From the NCBI GenBank assembly GCA_003228685.1, contig QIFC01000095.1, positions 120,948-184,947 on the forward strand: DNA of 64,000 nucleotides, given 5' to 3'. The stretch comes from Chloroflexota bacterium (lineage in GTDB: Bacteria; Chloroflexota; Dehalococcoidia; DSTF01; RBG-16-68-14). This document shows positions 33,584-41,859 of the stretch, piece by piece. Made by a program: the position numbers and the translations under genes. The notes below the pieces were generated by a model, which saw nothing but the letters and a program-made list of their open reading frames with translations, was not told where the DNA came from and searched no databases. Each line of letters starts with the position of its first letter. The first letter of the stretch is position 1.

Positions 33584-34024
33584 ATGGACACAAACGAACG
33601 GCTCTTAATCGAACGGGATTGCCAACGCCTGGTCACCGAATACTGCCACCTGGTCGACCACGGCGAGGCGGCCCAGATCGCGGAATTGTTCAGCGAGGAC
33701 GGTGTCTGGAAGTCGCCTGAGGTCACCATGAACGGCCAGGCTGAGGTGAAGCGCGGCTTTGCCGCGCGGCAGGCGAACGCCAAGCGTATGTCGCGCCACG
33801 TCTGCAACAATTTCCTCCTTGACGTGATCGACGAAGATCACGCGGAGGGCACTGTGTACCTGACGCTCTATCGCCACGACGGCGAGCCTGGCCGGCGCAC
33901 CTCGCCACTGGAGGGGCCGCGGATGGTGGGCGAATACCGCGACCGCTTCGTCCGCACGAGCGAGGGTTGGCGCTTCGCGCACCGCGAGATTGAGGTCAGC
34001 TTCTTTCGCGGGGCCAACGCGTGA
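33584..34024 (+). CDS. SnoaL/NTF2-like family protein
   Basis: A 146-aa protein of the NTF2-like alpha+beta cone fold. RDCQRLVTEYCHLVDHGEAAQIAELFSEDGVW is the usual N-terminal helix pair, and the beta-strands near SRHVCNNFLLDVIDEDHAEGTVYLTLYRHD and FVRTSEGWRFAHREIEV close the cone. Members act as isomerases, dehydratases or ring hydroxylase subunits. GGAGG precedes ATG 33584. Its stop overlaps the GTG of the next SDR (GTGA), so the two are co-translated and may act on one substrate. Confidence 0.85.
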   Translation: MDTNERLLIERDCQRLVTEYCHLVDHGEAAQIAELFSEDGVWKSPEVTMNGQAEVKRGFAARQANAKRMSRHVCNNFLLDVIDEDHAEGTVYLTLYRHDGEPGRRTSPLEGPRMVGEYRDRFVRTSEGWRFAHREIEVSFFRGANA

Positions 34025-34815
34025 GCGAGACGCCGCGCAGGCTGGTCGGCCGTCGCGTCTTCGTGACCGGCGGCGGGAGTGGCATCGGACGGGCGAGCGT
34101 GCTCCGGCTCGCCGCGGAGGGCGCGAACGTCGCGGTCGCCGACAAGCGTGCGGACATCGCGGAAGAGACCGTCGCACTCGTCGATGAGGCCGGCGGCGAG
34201 GCCCTCGCCGTGGCCTGCGACGTCGGCTCCGAGGCGGACGTAGCGGCAGCCGTCAAGCAGGCCGTCGACGCGTTCGGCGGGCTGGACTCCGTCTTCGCCA
34301 ACGCGGGGACCTCCGGCGCGGGCTGGATCCACGAGCTGACGTTGGAGGATTGGGACGCCATCATCCGCACAAACCTGACGGGCGTGTTCCTCACCGCCAA
34401 GCACACGATCCCGCATCTCCTGGAGGCGGGCGGCGGCGCTATCGTAACGACTGGCTCCGTCGCCTCCGTCATCATCGCCGCCGGCGGCTCCGCTGCCAGC
34501 TATGCCGCCAGCAAGGGCGGAATCCTCCAGCTCACGAAGCAGATCGCAGTCGACTATGGCTCGCAGGGCATCCGCGCCAACTGCATCCTGCCGGGCGCCG
34601 TCGCGACGAACATCGGCAAGCATTCGGTGGAGGACCTGAAGACGGCCACGACCCAGGTCAGCGGGCGCCTGCCTCGCCAGATACCGGCCATTCCCATGGC
34701 CCGCCGTTCTGATCCCTCGGAACTCGCCAGCGTCGTCGCCTTCCTGCTCTCGGACGACGCCTCGTTCATGACAGGTACCGCGGTGACGGTCGACGGCGGC
34801 TATACCGCCATCTAG
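34021..34815 (+). CDS. SDR family oxidoreductase
   Basis: A 264-aa short-chain dehydrogenase with VTGGGSGIGRASV, VAVADKRAD (Asp after strand two, NAD-type), NAGTSGAG, TGSVASV with catalytic Ser, SYAASKGGILQLTK with YxxxK, and the terminal TGTAVTVDGGYTAI. A GTG start overlaps the NTF2 gene stop by 4 nt. The operon partner suggests a small hydroxy- or keto-substrate, but identity is unknown. Confidence 0.92.
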   Translation: MSETPRRLVGRRVFVTGGGSGIGRASVLRLAAEGANVAVADKRADIAEETVALVDEAGGEALAVACDVGSEADVAAAVKQAVDAFGGLDSVFANAGTSGAGWIHELTLEDWDAIIRTNLTGVFLTAKHTIPHLLEAGGGAIVTTGSVASVIIAAGGSAASYAASKGGILQLTKQIAVDYGSQGIRANCILPGAVATNIGKHSVEDLKTATTQVSGRLPRQIPAIPMARRSDPSELASVVAFLLSDDASFMTGTAVTVDGGYTAI

Positions 34816-34823
34816 CACGCTAG

Positions 34824-34853
34824 GAGCGCCTCCGCTGGCGGGAGCACGACTGA
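34824..34853 (+). pseudogene. C-terminal remnant of a cyclase gene
   Basis: Nine codons ERLRWREHD then TGA directly after the SDR stop, matching the tail of the cyclase fragments at 29402 and 32998. Too short to stand alone; the call relies on the recurrence of the motif. Confidence 0.45.
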
Positions 34854-34909
34854 CATGAGGCTCACTGCCCTGCCCTGACGGAGTCCGGCAACTCCCCTAC
34901 TCCGCCTAA

Positions 34910-34952
34910 TTGACATCGCTGTCCAAATCTATCAAACTGAACTATCGACAGC
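34910..34952 (+). promoter_or_regulatory. Candidate promoter and inverted repeat upstream of TetR gene 2
   Basis: TTGACA at 34910 and an inverted repeat GCTGTC (34918) with GACAGC (34947) flanking AT-rich sequence. The -10 is not clear. The repeat could be an operator for the TetR protein encoded just downstream. Confidence 0.35.
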
Positions 34953-34971
34953 ATTAGGAAGGAACGAACTT

Positions 34972-35568
34972 GTGACAACCGCACCTCCGAGAACCCACAA
35001 TCGGCAAGCGACATGCGAGGCGATTCTCTCGGCAACCGCCGCGATTATCACCGAGAAGGGCCTGGACAATTTCACGATCAGCGAAATCGGCAGACGCGCC
35101 GAAGTGAACCGCGCCCTCATCTACCACTACTACCAGAACCGCGAGAACCTGATCACCCATGCCGTCGACTGGATCATGGAGCGTTACAACATCACAGCGT
35201 CGCAACTTAGCGGCGACGCCGTGGCCCAGAACGCCCGCATCTACATCGAGCACCCTGAGATTGGACGCTTCGTCTTTCAACTCCTGCTCAGTGGCCGGCC
35301 GCTTCTCCGCCTGGGCGAGCGCTTGCAGGAGGCCCTCGCCCACGTGGACCTTCTCATGCGGCAGCAGTTCCCCAACACCAAGGAGGACTCCACCTTCTCC
35401 ATGGTCATCCTGGCTCTCTCGCAGTATGCCTGGTCGTTCTCGCGCCAGGAGATCGCCAACGTGTTAGGACTGAGCGTAGAAGAAGCTGATGAGCGCTTCA
35501 TCGAAGCGCAGCGCCACGTCTCCGAGCTCGGCCTTGAGAAACTGGCCGCCGAGGCCAGCAAGTCCTAA
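34972..35568 (+). CDS. TetR family transcriptional regulator
   Basis: A 198-aa regulator. The HTH reads CEAILSATAAIITEKGLDNFTISEIGRRAEVNRALIYHYYQNRENLI, a full TetR DNA-binding domain, followed by a helical ligand-binding region. GTG start with AGGAAGGAA about 6-8 nt upstream. Its neighbours are an SDR operon upstream and a convergent dockerin-tailed protease downstream; neither is an obvious single target. Confidence 0.92.
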   Translation: MTTAPPRTHNRQATCEAILSATAAIITEKGLDNFTISEIGRRAEVNRALIYHYYQNRENLITHAVDWIMERYNITASQLSGDAVAQNARIYIEHPEIGRFVFQLLLSGRPLLRLGERLQEALAHVDLLMRQQFPNTKEDSTFSMVILALSQYAWSFSRQEIANVLGLSVEEADERFIEAQRHVSELGLEKLAAEASKS

Positions 35569-35619
35569 CGCCTGCGCTGAGTCCTTAGCCGTCGCCGCCG
35601 GACCTCCGCCGGACAAGAC

Positions 35620-37941
35620 CTACGTCATCGCGTTCTGGAACACGATCTCGACATGCTCACCGGCATCCAAGTCCACGTCCTGGCACGTATCTGAAATAGC
35701 CACGAAGCCTGGCTGCAGCGTCTCCTGGACAGAGTACTCGCCTGGCGACAGCCCGATCGTCAGGCCATTTGTCTGCGTCGCCGCGATCGTAAACGGCGAG
35801 CCCGCGCAGCCTCCGCCGGTGTAGATCTTGATCTCCCACCCGGCCGCGCTTTCCTGAACGACCATGTCGCCGTTTAGGATCTCTTTGCGTATCTTCAGTG
35901 TGCCCGTGTTGGACGGCGTGTTCGTCGCCGTCGGCGTGATCGGTGTATTGGTTGCCGTTGGCGCGGCGGGCGTGTTGGTTGGCGCTGGTGGCACCGGCGT
36001 CGGCGTCGATGTCGAAGTGGGTGGCGGAGGCGCCGGCGTGTTCGTCGGTGGCGGGCCTCCTACTGGCAGGCCGTCCAGCAGACCCGCGACGAACTGCAGG
36101 ATCAACGCCGCGTCGATCGCGTTGGAGGCGCCGCTGAAGTCCACGTCGGCCGCGGCCGGGCAGGCGAACGGGCTGAAGAGCCCAGCGATGAACTGCAACA
36201 CCAGCGCCGCATCGGTCGCGTCGACGCGACCGTCGCAGTTAACGTCACCCGAGCCGCCGCCGGGGGGCGCCTGCGTGGGCGGTGGTGCCGTGGGCGGTGG
36301 TTCGGGGCACACGCCGCCAGCCCCACCAGGAGGACAGGTGCTGTTTTTCCAGACGACCAGCGAAACTTCCGTGAGGAAGTTGGTAAGCACACTCACGCTC
36401 ACCGTCGCCCCCGGCTGAGCGCACTTCTCCCCCCAGTCGATGATCACATCGCTGTTGTCGCCCACGATGACCGAGGCTATGGTGCAGTCTGTGGTGTCGG
36501 ACACGATGAACGGGTCGTCGAGTTGTCCGCCCGTGAACTGGAAGACAATGTTGAGGCCCGTAGCGGCTCCTGGACCTGGGTTCGTGAACTCAAACGAACG
36601 TTTCGACTTCTGGCCCAAGACGCCTTCCACCGCGCCGAGCGCGTCGAGCAACCCGAAGCCGGAGAGGTCATCGAAGCCGGGGTCCTCAATGTCCTGTGCA
36701 GTGTCGACCATCGCATCTCTGATCTCGGCCGGACTCAACGTCGGATCCAATTCCAGCAAGAGCGCAGCGACGCCTGCCGCATGCGGCGCTGAGGCTGACG
36801 TGCCGAAAAATGGATCGAATCCACTGGTAGCCGTGGAGACCCCATCAGCCGCCGCGATGTCCGGCTTATCGCGCACGATGCCGCCCGAAGACGAGAAGTC
36901 CCCGGGGGTGAACGGATTGCCGTCGGCGTCGAAGAAGACGCGGCGGGGGCCATCGGAGCTAAAGGGCTCTATCAGCGCCGTTCCGTCGAAGGGGCCGCCT
37001 CCGGCTTGCGCCACATCGGCAGCGCCTACCGTAATCGCAAAGTCGGACCCGGCGTGGCCGCCGATAGCGCCGTTCGTGCCGAACGTCAGCGGCGCGCCAA
37101 ACGTATCCACACGCATGAAGCGGGGATCCGCTTCGCCGCCCCAGTTCACCACAATGATGTGGTCACCCTTCTGGGGCAGCGGCTCGCCGGGGTCGTCTCC
37201 CAGGATCTCGATCGGGTCCTGCGTTCCCGTCTGCGGATCGGTCGAGCATGTCCACGCGGGGATGTCTGGCTCGATTAGGCATAGATCGTAGTCGTTTTCG
37301 GAGCCGGCCAGCGAGTCGGCCCATTGGAGGACGATCGGGGCGTCTCCATTCTGCACAACGTTAGACGGCTGGCCGAAGTCCAACACCGTGCCGTTGATCG
37401 GCGGCGGACCAAGCCCAGGGAAGAATCCTTGGACGTCCTGAGTGGTCAGCCCCATGGTGTTGAAGTCGCCTTCCCAAACGCTGGAGGTCCCATTGCTCAG
37501 GTTGCCGCCATCACCCGCTGCGGCAAAAAAGACCGAGATGTCCAGCGGAGCGTCCCTCATCGCCCGCGCGATGGCGCCGTCCTGGAAGACGGGCTCCCTG
37601 AAGAAGAGCACATCATCCACGATGATGTCGCACCCCCTCTCTACCAGCCCGTCAATGTTCGTCGCCATCTGGGCCTGGCTGGGGCCGCCAGTCGCGAAAC
37701 CGAGGTCCGCGCCCGGCGCCAGATCGTGGACGATCTCCAGCATCGCCGTGCCGGCGTCGCCCGAACCTTGCTGGCCGGGAAGGATGTCGATTCCTAGTGG
37801 CAGGTCGCCGGAGAGCTCGAGGTCGGGGAGGCTGTCGACGCCGTCCGAGATGACACAGACCTTCACGCCAGAGCCATCGACGCCAAATGTGGTTCGCGCC
37901 AAGTCTACGCGATGCGCCACATCGCCCTGGGAAATGTTCAT
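35620..37941 (-). CDS. Subtilase-like protease domain with dockerin tail (3' part of an interrupted gene)
   Basis: A 773-aa extracellular protein. A subtilisin-like (S8) domain occupies residues about 1-440: VCVISDGVDSL for the Asp, GTSASAPHAAGVAALLLELDP for the catalytic Ser. The usual HG(T/V) His is not evident; the equivalent stretch reads DAGTAMLEIVHDLAPGA. Then a beta-rich region, a dockerin-like pair (DVNCDGRVDATDAALVLQF and SNAIDAALILQF), long Pro/Thr linkers and a C-terminal prealbumin-like beta domain (LKIRKEI...WEIKIYTGGGC...YSVQETLQPGF). Its N-terminus joins in frame, after an amber codon, to the ORF at 37957. Confidence 0.8.
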   Translation of the reverse strand: MNISQGDVAHRVDLARTTFGVDGSGVKVCVISDGVDSLPDLELSGDLPLGIDILPGQQGSGDAGTAMLEIVHDLAPGADLGFATGGPSQAQMATNIDGLVERGCDIIVDDVLFFREPVFQDGAIARAMRDAPLDISVFFAAAGDGGNLSNGTSSVWEGDFNTMGLTTQDVQGFFPGLGPPPINGTVLDFGQPSNVVQNGDAPIVLQWADSLAGSENDYDLCLIEPDIPAWTCSTDPQTGTQDPIEILGDDPGEPLPQKGDHIIVVNWGGEADPRFMRVDTFGAPLTFGTNGAIGGHAGSDFAITVGAADVAQAGGGPFDGTALIEPFSSDGPRRVFFDADGNPFTPGDFSSSGGIVRDKPDIAAADGVSTATSGFDPFFGTSASAPHAAGVAALLLELDPTLSPAEIRDAMVDTAQDIEDPGFDDLSGFGLLDALGAVEGVLGQKSKRSFEFTNPGPGAATGLNIVFQFTGGQLDDPFIVSDTTDCTIASVIVGDNSDVIIDWGEKCAQPGATVSVSVLTNFLTEVSLVVWKNSTCPPGGAGGVCPEPPPTAPPPTQAPPGGGSGDVNCDGRVDATDAALVLQFIAGLFSPFACPAAADVDFSGASNAIDAALILQFVAGLLDGLPVGGPPPTNTPAPPPPTSTSTPTPVPPAPTNTPAAPTATNTPITPTATNTPSNTGTLKIRKEILNGDMVVQESAAGWEIKIYTGGGCAGSPFTIAATQTNGLTIGLSPGEYSVQETLQPGFVAISDTCQDVDLDAGEHVEIVFQNAMT

Positions 37942-37956
37942 CTGGTTCGTCTTGAA

Positions 37957-38334
37957 CTAGTCCGGCGCCCTGATCGCGTACACGTCGTCGCGCTCGGCGA
38001 GCACCTCCAGCGACGCGAGAGGCAAGACCGCCTCGATCGCGCCGTACTTGGGATAGCTGGCGAGGACGGAACCGCCCAGTTCCGTGATGGCCGTCTCAAG
38101 ATCGTCGGAAACGGCCGCCCTGACGCTCACCTCTCGCTCAGTATCACCGGAGGCTCCCATGCTGTGCAGCATCTGCGAGCCGATCTTCTTCTGCGCGTCC
38201 GTCAGGTACGCTTTTGCGTCCTGGCCGGCCTGCGATGCGGGCGGCGCGACTTCGCGGCCGCCGGAGTTGCTCGTGATCGTGATCGTGAGGATCACGAAGA
38301 CGGCGCACGCTGTAATCGTTAGGAAGCGTTGCAT
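37957..38334 (-). pseudogene. 5' part of the subtilase gene: signal peptide and propeptide, ending at an in-frame TAG
   Basis: From ATG 38334 (GGGAGG 5 nt upstream) the frame gives a signal-type helix QRFLTITACAVFVILTITIT and an inhibitor-like propeptide ending LASLEVLAERDDVYAIRAPD, then TAG. Without a frame change the sequence continues FKTNQMNISQGDVAHR into the protease. Homologous proteases read through this junction, so the TAG at 37959-37957 splits one gene. The longer start at 38454 is rejected. Confidence 0.75.
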
Positions 38335-38416
38335 GATGGCCTCCCTGCTGCCAAATGGCGCTCTCTCAGGACAGCAAGTATACAGTGTGCCATCGCCTCG
38401 ATGCGAACCTATTGCG

Positions 38417-38422
38417 TATAAT
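38417..38422 (+). promoter_or_regulatory. Consensus TATAAT box, leaderless start of the sulfurtransferase
   Basis: Perfect TATAAT, 9 nt, then the ATG at 38432 with no Shine-Dalgarno. It shows the leaderless pattern with a consensus -10 box. Confidence 0.65.
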
Positions 38423-38431
38423 GCGCGCACG

Positions 38432-39256
38432 ATGACAGACGCCCTCGTTTCCACATCTTGGCTCGCCGAACATGCCGGCGATCCCAGCCTCCGCGTCTTC
38501 GAAGCCTCCCAGGAGCCCGCGTCCTATGCCTCCGGCCACGTCGAGGGGGCGTTCGCGATCGACTGGAAGACCGAGCTGATCGAACGCGCCGACGAGTCCT
38601 CCGGCAAGGTGATCGACGCCGGGCGCTTCGTCGCGCTCGCCGGCCGCCTCGGCATCGAGCCCCATGACACGCTCGTCTTCTACGGCGACCAGGGCGGCCG
38701 CCACGCCACGCGCGCCTTCTGGGTCTTCGAGTACTACCGCCACCCGGGCAAGCTCCACTGGGTCGACGGCGGCCGCGAAGTCTGGCAGCAGGAGGGCCGC
38801 CCGCTCACCGCGGCTGTCCCCGACGTCACTCCGTCCACCTACCCGGAGCCGCCCGCGCCCGACTACACGATCCGCGCCACGCTCACGGACATCGTTGCCG
38901 GCCTCGACAACGCGGACCTCACCGTGATCGACACGCGCAGCCCCGATGAGTACGCCGGCGCGGACATCCGCGCCGCGCGGGGCGGTCGCATCCCGGGCGC
39001 GCGAAACGTCTTCTGGAAGACGTCGCTTGCCGAGTCCACGGCGCTCCTGCCCAAAGCGCAGCTCGAGCAACTCTACGCCGCCGTGGGTCGCGACGGCAGC
39101 GTCGCCGCCTACTGCCAGCTTGGCGTCCGCGCCGCCCACACCTGGTTCATCCTCCGCCACGTCCTCGACCACCCCGGCGCCAAGAACTACGACGGCTCGT
39201 GGCAGGAGTGGGGCAACCTGCCCAACACGCCGATCGAGCACGAGACAGCGCCGTGA
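38432..39256 (+). CDS. Thiosulfate/3-mercaptopyruvate sulfurtransferase-like (two rhodanese domains)
   Basis: A 274-aa two-domain rhodanese. The N-terminal domain (LVSTSWLAEHAGDPSLRVFEASQ...HVEGAFAIDW) lacks the active Cys. The C-terminal domain has IDTRSPDEYAG, GRIPGARNVFW and AAYCQLGVRAAHTWF, where Cys is the persulfide-carrying catalytic residue in CQLGVR. It moves sulfur between donors and thiols. The start is ATG 38432 with a TATAAT box 9 nt upstream and no Shine-Dalgarno. Its stop overlaps the GTG of the next gene. Confidence 0.92.
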   Translation: MTDALVSTSWLAEHAGDPSLRVFEASQEPASYASGHVEGAFAIDWKTELIERADESSGKVIDAGRFVALAGRLGIEPHDTLVFYGDQGGRHATRAFWVFEYYRHPGKLHWVDGGREVWQQEGRPLTAAVPDVTPSTYPEPPAPDYTIRATLTDIVAGLDNADLTVIDTRSPDEYAGADIRAARGGRIPGARNVFWKTSLAESTALLPKAQLEQLYAAVGRDGSVAAYCQLGVRAAHTWFILRHVLDHPGAKNYDGSWQEWGNLPNTPIEHETAP

Positions 39257-40098
39257 CCCCACGGCCCGGCACCTTGAAGTTCTCCTTCAACATCCAGAAC
39301 TTCGCGCCGTTCGACGACGTGCATCGGGTCGTCGAGCTGGCCAAGGAGGCCGAGGCAGGCGGCTGGGACGGCTTCTTCCTCTGGGACCACATCCACTGGG
39401 ACGGACCGCCCATGCTCGACCCCTGGGTCACGCTCGCCGCTATCGCGACGGCCACCGAGCGCATCCGCATCGGCGCGCTCGTCACGCCGCTCGCGCGACG
39501 CCGGCCATGGAAGCTCGCGCGGGAGACCGTCACGCTCGATCACCTCTCGCGAGGCCGGCTGATCGTGGGCGCCGGGCTCGGCTTCCCCGTCGACGTGGAG
39601 TTCGCGCAGCTCGGTGAGGAGACGGACGACCGCGTGCGCGCCCAGAAGCTCGACGAGGGTTTGGAGATCCTCACCGGCCTCTGGTCGGGCGAGCCGTTCA
39701 GCTACCAGGGCGAGCACTACCAGCTCGACAACGTCACGTTCCTGCCGAAGCCCGTGCAGGAGCGCATCCCGGTCTGGATCGCCGGCATGTGGCCGTCGAA
39801 GCGCCCGTTCCGCCGCGCCGCCCGCTACGACGGCGTCGTGCCGCTGAAAGTGCAAGAGACCGGCGAGCCGACGATACTCACGCCGGAGGTCCTCGCCACG
39901 GTCGTCGCATACGTCCGCCGGCACCGCGACAGCACTGAGCCGTTCGACGTCGCGCTCGGCGTGTATCTGCCGCCCGACCGCGCCCAGGCCCGCGATATCA
40001 TCGACGCCTACGCCGCCGCCGGCGCCACGTGGCTGATCGATTCGCCGCCCAACCCCGACGCGGTCGCCCAGCGCATACGCGCGGGACGGCCGATATGA
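39253..40098 (+). CDS. LLM-class flavin-dependent oxidoreductase
   Basis: A 281-aa luciferase-like protein: LKFSFNIQNFAPFDDVHRVVELAKEAEAGGWDGFFLWDHI, TATERIRIGALVTPLARRRPWKLARETVTLDHLSRGRLIVGAGLG, and WSGEPFSYQGEHYQL are typical of the F420/FMN-dependent family. The GTG start overlaps the sulfurtransferase stop by 4 nt (GTGA). It also overlaps the next gene. Sulfur chemistry by the neighbours (for example an alkanesulfonate-type reaction) is an inference only. Confidence 0.9.
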   Translation: MTPRPGTLKFSFNIQNFAPFDDVHRVVELAKEAEAGGWDGFFLWDHIHWDGPPMLDPWVTLAAIATATERIRIGALVTPLARRRPWKLARETVTLDHLSRGRLIVGAGLGFPVDVEFAQLGEETDDRVRAQKLDEGLEILTGLWSGEPFSYQGEHYQLDNVTFLPKPVQERIPVWIAGMWPSKRPFRRAARYDGVVPLKVQETGEPTILTPEVLATVVAYVRRHRDSTEPFDVALGVYLPPDRAQARDIIDAYAAAGATWLIDSPPNPDAVAQRIRAGRPI

Positions 40099-40901
40099 CC
40101 ACCGCTCCCCGCGCGAACGACCCGCAGGCGATCAGCGAAGCCCAGCGTCCCATCTGGAACAGCGCCGCGGCCGCGTATCCGGACGTGACAGCAATGGCAG
40201 TTGGACCGATGCTGGATGCGGCCGGCGTTGAGATTGGCACCCGAGCCCTAGACGTCGCCTGCGGACCGGGCCTCGTCGCTGGAGCAGCCGCTGCACGCGG
40301 AGCCGCCGTCACAGGCATCGATTTCGCAGAAGGCATGGTTGAAGAAGCGCGCCGCCAACACCCATCGATCGAGTTTCGTGTGGGCGATGCGGCCGCCCTG
40401 CCGTTCGATGACGAAGCCTTTGACGCGGTGGTGATGGGGTTCGGGATTATCCACATGGCCGAGCCGCAGAAGGCATTCGAACAAGCGAAGCGCGTACTGA
40501 AGCCGGGCGGCCGCCTCGCGTTTACCGTATGGGATGCGCCCGAGACGCTGACGGCGTTCAGGATCGTCTTTGAGACCGTCGGAGCCCACATCAAATCTGA
40601 GGACGAGGATGCGGAAGAGCCGCCGCTTAGAGGTAAGACAGACGAGGCGCTGCTGACCGGCTACTTGACAGAGGCCGGATTCATCGACCCAACATTCGAG
40701 CGACTGCCGCTCGTGTGGGAAGTGGCATCAGCCGACGCGTTGTTCCAGGCGTTTCGCTCGTTCGCCAGTGTGGAGAGCGCATCTGACGATGTCGTTGAGG
40801 CGATCCGTGCAGACATTCGAAGCGCTGCCGCCAAGTACGAACGCGACGGCATCCTGCACCTGCCCATGCCTGCCATCCTCGTTTCGGGGATCCGGCCATA
40901 A
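40095..40901 (+). CDS. Class I SAM-dependent methyltransferase
   Basis: A 268-aa methyltransferase. ALDVACGPGLVAGAAAARGAAVTGIDFAEGMVEEAR gives motif I (VACGPG) with the acidic end of strand two (GID). FRVGDAAALPFDDEAFDAVVMGFGI holds motifs II and III, and VLKPGGRLAFTVWD motif IV. It resembles UbiE/COQ5-type small-molecule methyltransferases. The ATG overlaps the upstream LLM stop (ATGA). The substrate is unknown. Confidence 0.92.
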   Translation: MTTAPRANDPQAISEAQRPIWNSAAAAYPDVTAMAVGPMLDAAGVEIGTRALDVACGPGLVAGAAAARGAAVTGIDFAEGMVEEARRQHPSIEFRVGDAAALPFDDEAFDAVVMGFGIIHMAEPQKAFEQAKRVLKPGGRLAFTVWDAPETLTAFRIVFETVGAHIKSEDEDAEEPPLRGKTDEALLTGYLTEAGFIDPTFERLPLVWEVASADALFQAFRSFASVESASDDVVEAIRADIRSAAAKYERDGILHLPMPAILVSGIRP

Positions 40902-40911
40902 CGCCAGCGCC

Positions 40912-41721
40912 ATGAACTCTGCGGCACGCCCAGACGACGACACCGGCCTCGATGGCAAGGTGGCGATCGTCACGGGCGGCGGCGCGACCGGCGACGGGAT
41001 CGGGAACGGGCGGGCGGCCGCCATGTTGCTCGCGCGCGCCGGCGTCAGCGTGCTCGTCGTCGACCGCAAGGTGGAGCTGGCGCGGCGCACGGTCGAGATG
41101 ATCGCGGCGGAGGGCGGCGCGAGCGAGGCGTTCGAGGCCGACGTCACGAGCAACGGCCAGTGCGAGGCGATGGTCGCCGCCGCGCTGGAGTGCTACGGCA
41201 GGCTGGATTTCCTCGACAACAACGTCGGCATCGGCAGCCGTGGCAGCGTCGTCGACGAAGAGCCGGAGAGCTGGCAGCGCGTGATGCGCATCAACGTGGA
41301 GAGCATGTTCCTCGCCAGCAAGCACGCCATCCCGGCGATGCTCGCCAGCGACGGCGGCGGCGCGATCGTTAACGTGGCGTCGCTGGCGGCGCTGCTGCCG
41401 AGCAGGCTGACGGCCTACTCGACGTCGAAGGGCGCCGTCATCTCGCTCACCCGCGCGATGGCCGTCGACCACGGGCGCGACGGCATCCGCGTCAACTGCG
41501 TCGCGCCCGGCCCCGTGCACACGCCGATGGTCGCGACACCCGGCATGGCGGACGAGCTGCGCGAGGCGCGGCGCAAGGCGAGCCTGCTGCGCATCGAGGG
41601 CACGGGCTGGGACGTCGGGCAGGCCGTCCGATTCCTGCTCAGCGACCAGGCCCGCTATATTACCGGCCAGACGCTCGTCGTCGACGGCGGCACGATGCTG
41701 CGCGGCCCAACGCGCTTCTAG
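40912..41721 (+). CDS. SDR family oxidoreductase
   Basis: A 269-aa short-chain dehydrogenase: VTGGGATGDGIGNGRAAA is a cofactor turn with an insertion relative to the usual TGxxxGIG, VLVVDRKVE gives the Asp after strand two, NNVGIGS replaces the usual NNAG, NVASLAALLP the Ser, and YSTSKGAVISLTR the YxxxK. The end ITGQTLVVDGGTML is standard. It starts 10 nt after the methyltransferase stop with no clear ribosome-binding site, so it is probably translated as part of the same operon. Confidence 0.9.
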   Translation: MNSAARPDDDTGLDGKVAIVTGGGATGDGIGNGRAAAMLLARAGVSVLVVDRKVELARRTVEMIAAEGGASEAFEADVTSNGQCEAMVAAALECYGRLDFLDNNVGIGSRGSVVDEEPESWQRVMRINVESMFLASKHAIPAMLASDGGGAIVNVASLAALLPSRLTAYSTSKGAVISLTRAMAVDHGRDGIRVNCVAPGPVHTPMVATPGMADELREARRKASLLRIEGTGWDVGQAVRFLLSDQARYITGQTLVVDGGTMLRGPTRF

Positions 41722-41750
41722 CCACGCGCTACAATCGCTGTTATAGAATC

Positions 41751-41848
41751 CCATCCTGAGCCCGTCGCCTGTCCTGAGCGCAGCCGAAGGGAAGGATGAG
41801 CCTGAAGAAGACCCCTCCATCCTGAGCTTGTCGAAGGATGAATAGTTG
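41751..41848. repeat. Two tandem copies of the dispersed TCGAAGGAT repeat
   Basis: CATCCTGAGCCCGTCGCCTG (first, interrupted, with CAGCCGAAGGGAAGGATGAG) and CATCCTGAGCTTGTCGAAGG (second, nearly perfect). The second copy is the reverse complement of the copy at 1.87 kb. They lie between the SDR and the CMD gene. Confidence 0.75.
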
Positions 41849-41859
41849 AAGGAGACCAG

